From positions 187,405 through 251,404 of the forward strand of contig CACVBU010000520.1 in assembly GCA_902728285.1 (NCBI GenBank): a stretch of DNA of 64,000 nucleotides, read 5' to 3'. The stretch is from Clytia hemisphaerica. Its lineage: Eukaryota; Cnidaria; Hydrozoa; Leptothecata; Clytiidae. The translations under genes were made by a program, and so were the position numbers. This document shows positions 22,301 to 33,500 of this stretch, piece after piece; positions within the stretch are counted from its first letter, which is position 1, and each line of letters opens with the position of its first letter. The notes under the pieces are model-generated. The model was given only the letters and a program-made list of their open reading frames with translations, was not told the DNA's origin and searched no databases.

Positions 22301-25300
22301 AAATTTTGGCGGGAATTTAATTTGGTGGATGACGGATTTTTAAATCTGAAATCATTGATATCGGGGAAAAATTGTGAAAAATCGGACATAAAAAGAAACA
22401 AATTAAATTTGGCAGGAATTTAATTTGGCGAATGACCGAAAAAATTTAACTTGACGGGAACTTAATATTTGGCGGATTTCAGACAAATCCACCAAATCCG
22501 TCAAATTTTCTTCCCACCAAAATTTCTTCCCTTAAGGTACACTTTTTTATAAGAACAAGGGGAAAAAATACACGTTTTCTATAAGAACAAACTATATATA
22601 CCATAATTCTAGTTCTTCTTAGTTCCAAAAGTGCTCGATGATATCTAGTTGTTAAGAATGAGAATTGTAGTGTTTGGTAAATAAAGTTTCACGCCATTTT
22701 TATGGACGACAATCATCAGCCAAATAAAAATGAAACTTTAAATCTACAAGTCTCATTTTTAACAACTTAAGAACAAACTATATAAGAACATAAAGCCTCG
22801 ATTGCCAAAACTTGAAACGTTTCGTCAGCCTTTTCAGCCAACAGCCTCAGTGAAAGTAAATGAATTTATCTTAGAATTTATCAGTCAAGAATAGAGACAA
22901 ATTTATTTTCCGATACTTGGAGTTTCGTGCCGTTTCAGGCAGTCTTCGGTCAGATTTCTTAGAATCTTAGAACTTACGTACTTTGCAATTGGATGTGTAC
23001 CGTCCGGTAGAAGGGAGACATTTCTTCCATCCGTAACATTGATGTGTGTTGAACCAACTTCGTTCCCATAAACAAAAACTATCTGTGGCATGGTACCATG
23101 TCTGGTAGAAATGTGAACTAAAGAAAGAAACAAGTGATACTTTTTATGGACCTACCTCGTTTATCTATAAAACATTGAACATGAAATTGAACCTCTCCCA
23201 AATTGAAATATTCGATTAAATTAAAGAGACCAAAATCGACTTTCTCGCCGGAACTTTAAATCTTGAAAAACCAAAATTCTCAATTTATTTCAACCATGCT
23301 TGTGTATAAAACGAAATGATTGAAATCACTTGTCATACATCAGCCTTTGAATGTTCTTAACTTTTTGAGTTTTAAACCTAGAAATGTCCTCAGAAAGTAA
23401 AACAAGAACGTAATAGGGAATATAAGAAGGGAAACAATTTTTTTGTAGCATAATCTTTATACTTACATTACTTTTCAAGGGGAATGCTATGCTTTTCTCG
23501 TCACTCTCTAGTTTCAAATTGATCGGTTGATCGATGTTTTCACTGAAAGGTAAAATATTGTTTTTCAAGTTCTTGTGTAAAAAGGAAACTCAGCCATCCT
23601 ATTGGTTACATTCGATTTTTACGTCACTTCTAACCAATAGAATGGCTTGGTGGTTGATATTTTCACTGAAACACAAAAGATTGTTTTTTAAGTCCATATG
23701 TAAAAAGGAAATTCAACTTTTAAGACCTGATGCTAAATGTCAATAAAACATACAAAAAGAACCTAACAAGAAATTGCCGAGTTTTTTATCTATTTTTTTT
23801 CCGCAAAGGAGAAACTTTTGATTTGTTTAGAATACTGACTAAGGACGACGGTAAATCAGCACCCTTTCTGTCCTCGATTTTGCAGGTCAGAACTGCAGGT
23901 TGTTTCAAAAATAGTTTCGCCATCCTCAAAAGTGCAAAATACAAATACACCTTTTTTTTAAGAAACACACTTTTAAGAAACATGAGGCTCAGAATGTCTA
24001 AAAACTAAGAAACATCTAAGAAACATGCTGAGGCTGAGAATCTTCAAATCAAAACAAATGTTTTTTTGCATGAAAAATATGCTGATTATGTCAAAAAGTT
24101 TAGAAACATGTAAGAAACATTTAAGGCTTAAAAGGCCGATTTCTTAAGAAACATCGAGGCTGCTTGGTAAAACTAGTTTCTTAAAAAACATTAGCTATTA
24201 ATCGAGAACACAAGGAAAAAAAACACCCCAGGGAAGCAAATAATTTTTGATTGCTTAAAAAGTTATTAGTTTCTTAATCTTACAAGCCTTACTTTCAGCA
24301 AAAGTTGTAACATTTCTGGGCACTATACTATCATGGCATGGTCGAAATATATTGGGATCCGGGCGAGAATTTAAGCATTTAAGCAATTTAAGCATTTCCA
24401 CTTTTATTTAATTAGATATTTCTATTTGGAAAGTATTTATTCATCTATTTGGCAATATCTTTATTCTTAATGGAACATTTTTTGTTTTTGAAATCTTTAG
24501 TTTAAGGTTGCCAGCCTTAAATGAAACTTGAATTCCAGGGCTTTCAAGGATTTTCCAGGGTATTATTGTGATTTACCAGGACTTTTCAAGCCCTTTTTCC
24601 AAGATTTTTAGGGTACTTAAACCGAATTCTAGGACTTTTAGGCTGGAAAAATTTATGTATGGATTGAATGAATGAATGAATGAATTATAAGAGTAGCTGA
24701 CACACAGAACAATTTAAACCGTTAGTATAAAATAATTTGCATCAAGCACCAAAATTGAGAAGATTTTCCGAAATAATTACTAGTATGAAATAAAGATGAT
24801 TCAAAAGTTTTCAACTTCCAGGATTTCCCAAGACATTGGGAAAGGTTGCACTGTTTAGCCTACTTGTTCTTATCATATTGTTTCTTACCTGAGTTTCAGT
24901 GTGAACATGGTAACATGAAATTCCAATTCCACAGTCTGACAATCTGTGACAATAATCTCAACTGCTGAAATGAAAAGCAGAATTCAATTCACTTACTTAC
25001 TTTGATTATCCTGAAATAACTATGTTGTCAGCTATACATTAGTAGTGAATAATACCAGGTGTCCCTGGATGTCCCAGAAAAAAGTCCCCCTCTTTGAAGT
25101 GAATTTTCTCGAGTTCTATGAACTTTGAAAGCATCAATCCTTTTGCATTGGAAAAAGGAAGGATAAACTTAAAATTTGAGGGGTCATTTTTAGTCAACTA
25201 GATAAAAAGTTATGGTCTAAATGCTAAAAAATTACTTTTAAAAAAAGTCGAAAAAACGCGAAAAATGAGGGTATTAAATTTATTGTAAGACAAAGACACA

Positions 25301-28300
25301 AAAATGTATTTTTATTCATCAGGAAATGTATTTCCATTTTTTCCAAGGCACGAATCAACAAGATTAACAATTCCTGCAAAAGCCACCTTGAAGGTAGGCT
25401 ACTGTCTATTGTGTAGTCTACCTTAAAGGACAACATAGAAAAACTTGATCGTTAATAAATTGATAATAGAAGTGCTTTCTTTGATGATTTGATACAGTTG
25501 ATACCCTCATTTTTCGCCTTTTTTGAAAAGTAATGTTTTAGAATTTAGGCAATAACTTTTGGAAATTTGTGAATCGAATGTAGCCTATAATCTAATGTCA
25601 GATTCATACTCTTTCCACCAGGGTTAATGCAGTGGATATACTATTCAAAGGGATTTTTATATGGTTTACCCTAATATAAAAGTGTGTTCAGGTAGCCAGT
25701 TGGCAGGCTACTAAAAATGCGTATTGATTTCTTCGCACTTAATTTTCATCTTCATTGATTTTGCAATACAAGTGTCTAGGTATATGTACTAGTTATTGCA
25801 TGATTTCGAGTGCAATACGAGAAATATTTTACGAGTTCCGAGATTTTTCCGTAATATTTTTCTGAGCCTTTAGGCGAGGAAAAATATCGGTAAAATCTGG
25901 GAACGAGTAAAATATTGAGTATTGCACGAGAAGTCATGTGATAACTAATTTATTGTCGACTCAAAAAATTGTCCTCTTTTTGTTTTAATAAAACTTACTT
26001 CTGCCTTCTTCTGCTTCTGTGTAGTTTCGAATGTTTTTATTCGAAAATCTAATTCGAACGTTAGATTCGAACAAAAACATTCGATAACTTCCCGCCGAAA
26101 ATATTCACACAAACAAAACTTTTCGATCATTTTCGATCCAGAAGTTTTGTTTTGAAAAGTTACAGATTTTTCAAAGATGTATTTGAAAATTTCTAGATTG
26201 ATAATTCAAAATGCAGATGATGTACAGTATTGTTTCGATAGAGAAGAAACCCTCCATCATTGGATTAATCAGATTGATAACATTCAGTCTTTTTCGATGT
26301 TTTTGTTTCGATGACATGGCCATGGTAAAGAATAGCAGAGGAAAGGAGTCCCAGGATGGAAATGTATGCTTGTGATAATGGTTAAAGAACAACATTTGGA
26401 TACTTTCTTGATTATCGTCAAGCTCTAAATGTTTCGAATTTTAGAAGGAAGATGTAATGATTGTTGAGTTGAAAAGTCATGGACGTACGTTGTTGTCGAG
26501 AACGAGAATTAGGAGAGAACTTTTATAAAAATTACTCGTCATTTGGTTTAATACAAGACATTACACTTCCCTTGTTATGTTATGAGAAATTTTATTGGCA
26601 AACATTCAAGAATCTCAAGTTTTTTGTATGCATTGATAAAAAACTGTTTGGTTACCACACGGACAAATTTGCCAAAAGTTGAAAATATTTGGGTGGTGTC
26701 AAGTAGTTTTATAATTTCTTAGTTCATCAGATTTGATTTTAGTGTCTTTTATGGAAGAACTCCAAAGTAAAAGTTAATCTGAACATACTTTTGTTGCGTT
26801 TTTCCCTTTGATTCCCAAGACAGTTTCTCCGAAAGTCAGTTCTTTTCGGCTGTTTTGTTTTGATTTTTCTCCCGCCGCTTACCTAGTCCCCCAAAAGTCA
26901 ACGCGGTCATATTTCCAGACTAAAGAAATATGAAATATCGCAAATATCTCGATGCTCTCGACCAATCAAAACACTGATATTTTTTTGGGTCGGCAATAAA
27001 TATTAAGCTACAGAGTACAAACACAGTAAATAGGCACATTTTGTAACCTTTTAATTCCATGTATACTTTTGGACACGCTGTTTGGACACATTTTTAAGAT
27101 ATACAGTGAGATAAAAATCAAACAGGTAGAAATTGATCCATTGCTAATTTTGTGGAGTGTTATAATGTAATATTTTTGCCTCTAATTTATGGAGCCCAAA
27201 TGGTATATAATGAATAGCAAAAGGTCTATTATACCAGGAAATACATTAGAAAAGCGAAAGAAAGATTGCCTGACAGTTATAATGTCTCTCAATGTTAATA
27301 TTAAGAAATCAAATAGACCTTTCCCTAGTCCTAACACCATAAGTTGTTCTAATGGCAACATCCCACATCTTATTCTGAAACCCTTCTTTAAACCTGGGAA
27401 TAATAGAAAAGTCAGAATTGCTGATCACTAATTATTATAGCAATCAGAGAGAAGATCATATATTTTTTCAAATTTCAGTCCCACTAAGGGTAGGAGAAAT
27501 AGGTAAATTTCAACTTTTTACCCCCAGAAAGATTGAAAATTGGTCGAAATTGGTCAAATTTGTCCCAGTAAGGGTCGTAAAATTCACAAAATTTCCAAGG
27601 GTTGAAAGTCGGGCGGCTCCCCCCGGGAAGGGGAAGGGTGTTGGAATTACATGTCTACATTAGACCAACATACAGGGCAGTACAAATTAAAATTAAAAAT
27701 GTGCAAATTGATCTACAATCAGACTACAATCGTGTGGAGTCATTGAGTAATGGTTTTTTTACCACATAAATGGTATCGTGCACAGCTGTCACCTAGGGAC
27801 AAGATAAATTTATCCTGTTTGTAACTGCCGAGGCACAGCAGGGAAACCTGGCTGCTCTTGTGCTTGGTTTACGTCATCTTTTGGTCTTTTGTTTTTTGTT
27901 CCGTGTCTCTTTTGTCTCGTTTCTGTTGCTCTTGGTTTCCTTTGTTTTTTGTGTCATTCATTTTGTCTTGAGAATTACGTTCCGTTTATTATACACATTT
28001 TCTTTTATTAGAGTAATTAATTTGTACATACGGTAATTATCTAGTAATTAATATAAAAACTAGGAGTTGTCAGTAGAAATCATTCATTCACATCATTTGT
28101 TTTTCTGAGTGCCTTTTTTCTGTTCTACAGTACCTGCTGGTCTTACTGGATTAGAGATTTTCTATAGTTTTGTACATTTTTCTAAAGTAGTTTTGTATTT
28201 TTTTGTTCTAGCCTATCGTTTCAATATATTGTTTTATCGGAGCGATTGAGTCCATTTCCTGATTTCCTGAGATAAGTTTCTTCGGCATCAACACTATTCT

Positions 28301-30035
28301 ATCTATCTATTTCGTTAAGCCAGACGTCCGCGCTCGATAGGATCGATCATCGGAACGGCTCGATGACGGATCGATATGTGATCGATGGATTACTTAACGA
28401 TTCGGATGGGAGATCGATAGAGGATCGATACTCAAGATTTTTTTAAGCTTATGATTAGTTGATCCATTATCGAGCTAGTATTTCAATCGTGTAAACCGAT
28501 TCGTCATCGATCGTCAATCGATTCGTCATCGATCGTTAATCGATTTGTTATCGATCGTAAATCGAGTATGAGTCGATAGGGTCATAAGATCGATACAAGA
28601 TCGATGATAGATCGATAAATAATCGATACTCAAGACTTTTTAATGGCTGAATCTTCCATCGATCTCCCATCCAGTTACATCAAAATGCCTCGAAAATGTC
28701 AATATGAAAATTGCGTAATCAGAGAACGTATGTCTCGCTCATTATAAAAAGGCCGACACAAACTTTCAATAATTGGATTGTAACATCGAGTTAAGTCTCT
28801 TTTGTTAAGTCACCAGGGGGTAAATAAAATAGACCTTGATACATTTATCATTCGTTTCAACTTGACCATTTGTTTAAAACTCAGCCTCCTAAATATTTGG
28901 GGTAGGTAAAATATGTACAAAGAAATTCATACTTTTCCAACCCGGCCAATCTTTAAAAAAGAAGCGAACAATAAAATGTCATTACCCTTTCCAAATAAAC
29001 CTCTTTGGTGGCGAGCGTAGTCTACTCTGACCCACTCTGACGTAATTGTAAAATTTATGTAATGGGAGTTTGACATAGTAATGTAATGTTGTTTGGGGAA
29101 TTATGAAGTTCTCTGGGATTTCGATTGCATTTATTCAGGTCTATTTTTTATGACTTCTAATGGTACTTTTTCTAACGAGTTTGATTACTCTGTTCTCACA
29201 CTTATGTCTTTTATTTACGCGTCCTTTTCCGTGATTACTTTTATTTATATTTTTAAAGACAGGTAAGAAGGCATATTGATGTAACTGCCATCTGGATCGT
29301 TAAGTAATCCATCGATCACATATCGATCCGTCATCGAGCCGTTCTGATGATCGATCCTATCGAGCGCAGACATCTGGGTTAAGTTGCAGGCAATAGGCTT
29401 TAAGGCCCACTTTCACAACTATAGACGCTTTCATGGAGCACCCCTTTGCCTTTAGCACCTTGGACTGACTATCGTGAGTCGGGAAACTTGCATCAGTGGA
29501 GGGGAACTTGCACAGCCATCAAATGACCTCAAATGACTGACCAATCAAAGCAGCAAAATTTCAAAACAAATGAACTACACAGCTCTGATCGCATATAGAC
29601 TTTAAACATTAGACTACTTTACCATTTTTGTTTTGATTTAACTTTGTATTTTAATGAACAGACAGGTTATTCATTTAAGGGCATGTTTGCCCTCCACTGA
29701 TGCAAGTTACCCGATCTCACGGTACCCTAACCCTATTCCCCTCCTCCTGCTCACATGGCATTATGGGTTGACATGAAGGTTCATTCACTTGTGAGCTGCT
29801 GCGATTGTTGGAATCAAACAGAAATTCTATTGTTTAATCTGTTTGTTAGTATAGAGGCACGCCTCCTTTCTATACTATATCATTAAGGCAAAGATCTTCA
29901 CAAGAGAAGACAGACACAAGACTGAATTTTATAAAAATATGAGAACAATTTTTTCTTACCTCCAGAAACATTCAGAAAGAAAGCAAAACATAAAACCAGG
30001 ATAAAGATATTCTTTCCACGAGCTTGAAGAGCCAT
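16358..30035 (-). CDS. CTNS: Cystinosin, lysosomal cystine/H+ symporter (10 exons)
   Basis: Exons: 30035-29960, 24964-24889, 23542-23472, 23117-22982, 22227-22096, 21167-21068, 18843-18724, 17696-17526, 16895-16778, 16554-16358, giving 398 residues (human 367). Exon 1 is a signal peptide (MALQARGKN, then a hydrophobic run ending NVSGG). Exons 2-4 form the luminal domain with NVT/NVS glycosylation sites. Then come seven membrane segments of the PQ-loop fold: [20 protein letters not shown] (first PQ loop), [43 protein letters not shown] (second PQ loop), [20 protein letters not shown] and [15 protein letters not shown]. The acidic residues that couple protons in human cystinosin (Asp in NDVFF, LLDFTGG and the last helix) are all present. 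The cytosolic tail has YTPI, a YxxPhi lysosomal sorting motif, in place of human GYDQL. It exports cystine from lysosomes. The exon 3 donor (GTAATG) was chosen because only it keeps phase; exon 5 has an unusual GTTTGC donor. Introns are stuffed with transposons. Confidence 0.95.
16966..17306. repeat. Family Q repeat (Q1), uninterrupted copy in CTNS intron 8
   Basis: Runs from AATATTTGAGAAAAAAGGGA to TTTCAACCATGATTGTAG. The ends are inverted relatives (ATAATATTTGAGAA on the left, CATGGTTGAAATATATTGAG on the right complement). It contains AGAGTTTTAACTCTGAGTTT, the unoccupied version of the site into which a family D MITE inserted in the Q2 copy at 48747-49362. Confidence 0.7.
17800..18359. mobile_element. 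Family N element (N2), interrupted by a hAT-type MITE
   Basis: Left end TACTCTCTGGTACCTAATAG, right complement TACTCTCGGGTACCTAATAG. The D2 MITE inserted within the left end. The interior has C-rich runs and two related blocks around TTTTCCACCCAGGACATT (near 18150 and 18270). Another family N element lies at 58947-59203. Confidence 0.65.
17820..18108. mobile_element. hAT-type MITE, family D (D2), perfect 8-bp TSD
   Basis: Flanked on both sides by CCTAATAG (17812-17819, 18109-18116). Ends CAATGAAGTATAAGCCCGAA and, as complement, CATTGAGTTTAAAGCCCGAA, with the AGCCCGAAGGGCT hairpins. Inserted in the terminus of the N2 element; the opposite N2 terminus shows the empty-site sequence. Confidence 0.85.
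19137..20936. mobile_element. Decayed IS5/ISL2EU-like DNA transposon in CTNS intron 6
   Basis: About 50-bp terminal repeats (GCCAAATTCAGGAGCCGCTC / GGCAAATTCAGGACCCGCTC, both continuing GCTTCGCTGCAAAA) are flanked by TA (19135-19136, 20937-20938). Inside, on the plus strand, broken frames at 19474-20165 include [16 protein letters not shown], resembling the segment that precedes the catalytic core in DDE_4-type transposases. [18 protein letters not shown] resembles the conserved RxHVERxIGRxKxFxIL C-terminal motif of IS5/ISL2EU transposases. The catalytic middle is not recognisable and stops interrupt every frame. A dead copy on two motif-level matches; superfamily is tentative. Confidence 0.6.
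20957..21054. mobile_element. Family E mini-palindrome (AACGTT boxes)
   Basis: GCGTCACACAACGTTGTTTC at the left with AACGTTCATCTAAC, mirrored by GTTAGGTGAACGTTGAAAC at the right. It ends only about 15 bases from the donor of CTNS exon 6 at 21068. Confidence 0.5.
21262..21449 (+). mobile_element. tRNA-derived SINE (CTNS intron 5)
   Basis: The head carries a type-2 Pol III promoter: A box TAGCTTAGTCG (21272-21282) and B box GGTTCGATCCC (21316-21326), 33 bases apart. The surrounding text TTCGCCTTACAATC resembles a tRNA-Val anticodon arm, but the T-stem and acceptor stem no longer pair, so this is not a working tRNA gene. A ~110-bp tRNA-unrelated body follows, containing GGATGAGTAGCTTAGATTGG and TGGGAGCTGAGAGTAGGTGT, and it ends in an A/G-rich tail near 21449. 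Confidence 0.7.
22286..22536. mobile_element. Family F MITE (F1), left end worn
   Basis: Contains AAGGGAAGAAATTTTGGCGG at the left and its complement TTCTTCCCTTAAGG at the right, with GGCGGATTT / AAATCCACC words between. A clean copy lies at 53647-53904. Confidence 0.65.
23188..23302. repeat. Family Q repeat, partial copy (CTNS intron 3)
   Basis: Shares CCTCTCCCAAATTGAAATAT, TTCGATTAAATTAAAGAGA and TTTCTCGCCGGAACTTTAAA with Q1 at 16966-17306. Truncated at its left. Confidence 0.6.
23645..23715 (-). repeat. Decayed duplicate of the exon 3 splice acceptor of CTNS
   Basis: Aligns with 23523-23590: both read GTTGATCGATGTTTTCACTG or a close variant, then AAAAGATTGTTTTTTAAGT and GTAAAAAGGAAA. On the minus strand it keeps GTGTTTCAG|TGAAAA, a copy of the true acceptor at 23542, about 110 bases upstream in intron 2. 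The exonic part has drifted. Confidence 0.6.
24000..24888. other. CTNS intron 2, mostly unique sequence
   Basis: Holds scattered repeats of TAAGAAACAT (24005-24195), a Q-family relic near 24335, several CCAGG(A/G)NTTTNCAAG phrases near 24535-24625 and a short (GAAT)n microsatellite at about 24666-24685. No gene seen. Confidence 0.4.
25195..25565. repeat. Inverted repeat around a ~220-bp loop (CTNS intron 1)
   Basis: CGAAAAATGAGGGTAT with the preceding AATTACTTTTAAAAAAAGTC at the left is mirrored by ATACCCTCATTTTTCG and TTTTGAAAAGTAATG at the right. It may be a worn foldback element; ends not defined. Confidence 0.45.
25789..25950. mobile_element. Palindromic MITE (AGTTATTGCATGATTTCGAG ends)
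   Basis: The left arm and right complement share TAGTTAT(T/C)(G/A)CATGA, TCGTGCAATAC, ATTTTAC(G/T)GTT and CGAGGAAAAATATCGG-type words down to the loop CTGAGCCTTTAGGCG. 160 bp, non-coding. Confidence 0.65.
26400..27334. other. CTNS intron 1, nothing recognised
   Basis: Frames at 26479-26682 and 27189-27431 are open but resemble no family. I see no terminal repeats. Confidence 0.35.
27335..27676. mobile_element. Worn family A relative
   Basis: Has CCCTTCTTTAAACCTGGGAA at the left and GGGTGTTGGAATTACATGTC followed by TACATTAGACCAACATACAG at the right, matching the inner and outer boxes of family A. The terminal CCGT is lost. Confidence 0.5.
27677..28313. other. CTNS intron 1, T-rich tract
   Basis: Contains TAACTGCCGAGGCACAGCAG and a long TTTTGT/TCTCTTTTG-rich stretch that could be the 3' UTR of a retrotransposon, but no reverse-transcriptase coding text is readable. 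Confidence 0.35.
28320..29377. mobile_element. Family M element (M2), intact ends, 6-bp TSD GTTAAG
   Basis: Ends CCAGACGTCCGCGCTCGATA and CCAGATGTCTGCGCTCGATA (right complement). They agree for about 85 bp and are flanked by GTTAAG on both sides (28314-28319, 29378-29383). The left subterminal 370 bp contains many ATCGAT/GATCGATC words with the phrase GATACTCAAGA(T/C)TTTTT twice, exactly as in M1. 1058 bp, non-coding. Confidence 0.85.
29472..29722. mobile_element. Family B MITE (B2)
   Basis: Left end TCGTGAGTCGGGAAACTTGC, right complement CCGTGAGATCGGGTAACTTG. TA flanks both sides. Both ends have AACTTGCATCAGTGGAGGG; the left continues GAACTTGCACAGCC, the second box. Confidence 0.75.
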
Positions 30036-30515
30036 GTTTCCAAGTAATATACTGTGAAGTTAAATTATGATTGATGAATTTTGAAACTTGGTGTAAAAGT
30101 ATGTGATATTTTTGGGTTTCAAAATTTTATTTGTTTTGATCATGTGAAAGGTCTTGCCTTTTCACGTGATTTCATAATAACCTGTCTACACTACAATCTG
30201 AAAAAATGCTCCACCTGGTGATCGTTGTGAGGGAAAATAATCTCCGATTAGTGTAGAAAGAGTGTTATAAGAATTAAAAGCCCGTGTACATGGTAAAAGG
30301 TCAAAATTCTCGGAACTTGATTGGCTTAAAGTCAGCTCTCGTCTAGACAGGGCTTTAAATTATGCTAGGAGGTTCAAGTTCAAGTTCACTTTTCAAATCA
30401 ACAAGCAAGGCCACGGGAAAGTCAGACAGTCAGAATTCAATTCTTCAGCCATTCTGCCATTTGCTGAAAAAAGAGGTGAAATAGTTCTTCGTTTTTTTTG
30501 AATAAACAATTCGAG
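30036..30515. promoter_or_regulatory. Shared divergent promoter of CTNS and the sorting nexin
   Basis: 480 bases separate the two start codons, which point away from each other. The interval includes both 5' UTRs, with no obvious TATA box at a fixed place. A small dyad TCATGTGA...TCACGTGA (30140-30147 and 30162-30169) lies near the CTNS side. TCACGTGA is the core of the CLEAR/E-box bound by TFEB/MiT factors at vertebrate lysosomal genes. The same 8-mer occurs elsewhere in this window, so its presence alone is weak evidence. Confidence 0.6.
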
Positions 30516-33500
30516 ATGGAAGCAGAAGACTCTAACCCTTTTCTATCAGATGAACCTTCAGAAATCGATAGCAAGAACCCTTTTGATGACACAGGCGACT
30601 TCATGGATGGGGGAGGAGATCTTGATGAAACACCAGATTTTGACTTTGAAGCTTCCAAACCAACACTTCAGGTATAGCTAACCAATCTTTTTTCATGTTA
30701 AGGAAATGTGGGAAGTTGAGGGTTATGATTGGAGAACAAACAAGGAAATTGGATTGAGGAACATGGAAAAATAATGACAGAGGGGAAATAGTAATTAAAA
30801 ATAGACCTTTTTTCAAAGAGGACGTCCTGTTGAATAATTATGTAGTCCAGCCATAAGAACAATGATAGAGCCATGCATAATTACTGTATCATGTATATTG
30901 TAATAATTATGCATGGTTTTATCATTGTTTTTCTGCTGGACTACATAATTATTCAACAGGGTGGCCTCTTTGAAAAAAGGTCTATTTATTTATAATTAAT
31001 GTCGACATCCCTCAGTCAGAGGATTAACCGCCTAAATAGGAAGAAATTTTTTGATTTCACAAATACTCTTATCTAGGATATAGGTACTTATCTAGGCATA
31101 TTTTTTATTCTAAAAGATAAGAATATTTTATAAAGATTTTTATTTTACACTAAAACTAAAAAAAGTCGCATGTATCAATTATTATATATGTTTTCATATA
31201 GGTATTTTCTAACTGTGTTCTAAATTTCAGAAAGATTCATCAATGCAGTCAGTATAGACTTCTCGTATATCAAGATTACGGGATTTCGAGTATATACGGG
31301 CCGATTTTACTTTTGTTTTGATTGAGTGTTTTCATTTTCTATTTCAAACCAACATCTTTGCAACGGGGGCTCGCCCATAGTTAGAGGGGTTTGTGCAAAA
31401 AACTAAACATAGAAAATTTTCCAAATCCCCCATTTCCATTAGCTAATGCAATGAAAAATGAAACTTTTCTATGTTTCACTTTTTTGCACCTATTCTTCAA
31501 AATGAAAATATTTAAGATTCTTCTTTTATTCAATGATTTTTTACGGCGCTTTGTTGACAAACTTATCTCTCGCATCAAATTCCCGCCTTCTTCAGTATAA
31601 TTGAAGATGAGAAAAAATCTAAGCCACGGATCACAGATTGAAACAAATATATGAAGGGTGGGATTTTACAGCTGTCCATCGTGCAAGGCACTGAAAGGCA
31701 GTACGGTCAAGTATCGCTTTTTTTTGTATTACGGAAAACGCGAATTAGAGCTACGCTTTCGTGTTTTCACTTTCGATTTCGCCTAATTTCATAGCAAACC
31801 CATAGCAACGAGGTGCACAGGCATAGTTACGAGTGACTGCGCAAAAATCCCAACATAAGATTGATTTTAAAACTGTTTCATTAGATAAAGCATTTAAAAA
31901 TACACCTTCTCCATGCTGGATTTTTTTCTCGAGTTAATAAATCTCAAGATATTGTTCAAAAGATTTCCCCTTATTTCACAGATAAGAAAAAGTAAAGCTT
32001 ACTATACTAACGCGAGCGCTCAAAATGAAGAATCACGTGACATTTTACTCTGTAATTAGATTTTGCGTATACGTCAATAATAAAATAAGAAGTCCGTGAG
32101 GAATTACTGGCTGATTGGAATAATTTCACAGTTTATAATTCATTAAAAGCAAAAATGACATAATCAAAGAAATTGTGCATATTAATATATTTAAATCTTT
32201 TAGGAAACAAAACACAAAATTAGAATGTGTTCGTAGCTTTAGCGAAGAAGCAATTATAAAATACAACCTTTTTACCCCAAGAGAATCGACAAACTATGTT
32301 ATGATTTCAACAATGATAGCAAGACTACTAATGTTAGCGGAACTCTCTAGGGAGTCTTGTTGTGATGTAACAGTAATTGTCTATGGAAAATATCATTGCA
32401 AACTAATGGTAATGTACTGATTGAAAAAATGCAGAAAATGTCATATCTAGATCAATTTTTGGGTGTGTTAGAATGTGTTGAACATTATAATCGAATTATC
32501 TAAAGACGTTTTTCGTTGGTTGATGGAATAGCTGTTTGCGATTAGGTAAGTACCAAATGTTGATTTTTAACACCAAGAAACGCGGTCTACGTCGTACGAG
32601 GGGTAAATCGATTGAGAATAGGGTCACCTGATTTTTTTACATGCTTCAGCTTTTTTCACATGCACGTAAAATTCTACTGAAAGTATTACAAAACACCTCT
32701 GGTAGAGTTTTTCCTCGTTGTCAAAAAAGATGTACGTTTAATTTACGTAATGCCTTTACGAAAAATTTTACGTGCACGTGAAAAAGCTTAATCTTGGCTT
32801 TTTACGTAAACACTTCGAAATTTTTTTCCATCCTTTTATTATTTTTGACATTTCAAAAAATGGACACGTGAATTGACTTGACTTTACCCCTCGGAGATCG
32901 TTATATTTGTTAGCCAGGAAACACTGTCTAACCTTTTTCTTTTTTCCTGCAACATCCAAAAGAGAAAATGCTGAACAAGGAGTTTTTTCGAGATTTCCGC
33001 AGTGAAGCGATAGACGGGATTCCGGTCTATATATTTGTCTGTTACGGAAATCTAAATGGGACAGAAATAAACTGTCCAAAACTAAATATTCAGTTGGAAT
33101 GGTTTTTGCAATTTCTGATATTGAATTTTGAATGGGGACGAAATGAAAGTGAAAGTGCGGCTGGAATTGTAAGGCTTTTATGCTAAAGGGGACGAAACTT
33201 TTATTAAGCTTTCCAGTGTGTCCACCGGGTCTGTCACACAGGGGTGTATAATTATTTGCCATCTGGTTTGTGTATTACTAATATCATAATGAATGTACAA
33301 AACATCAAGATGAATATAACACCCCTGTGTCACAGACCTGGTGGATCCCCCACCCCGGTGGAAAAATAGGCCAAAAAATCGTCCCCGGTGGAAATTGCTC
33401 TATGATTTTATCCCCATTGAAAACTGTATGTAAAAAATTGCACTCCAAAACCATCCCCACTGGAATTTTCGAGCTGGAAACAATAGATTTTCTATCCCCA

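Noticed and set aside
23467-23471. Alternative exon 3 donor of cystinosin at GTAAGT (exon end 23467)
   Set aside because: A better consensus than the chosen GTAATG, but it breaks the reading phase with exon 4; kept only as a possible minor splice site.
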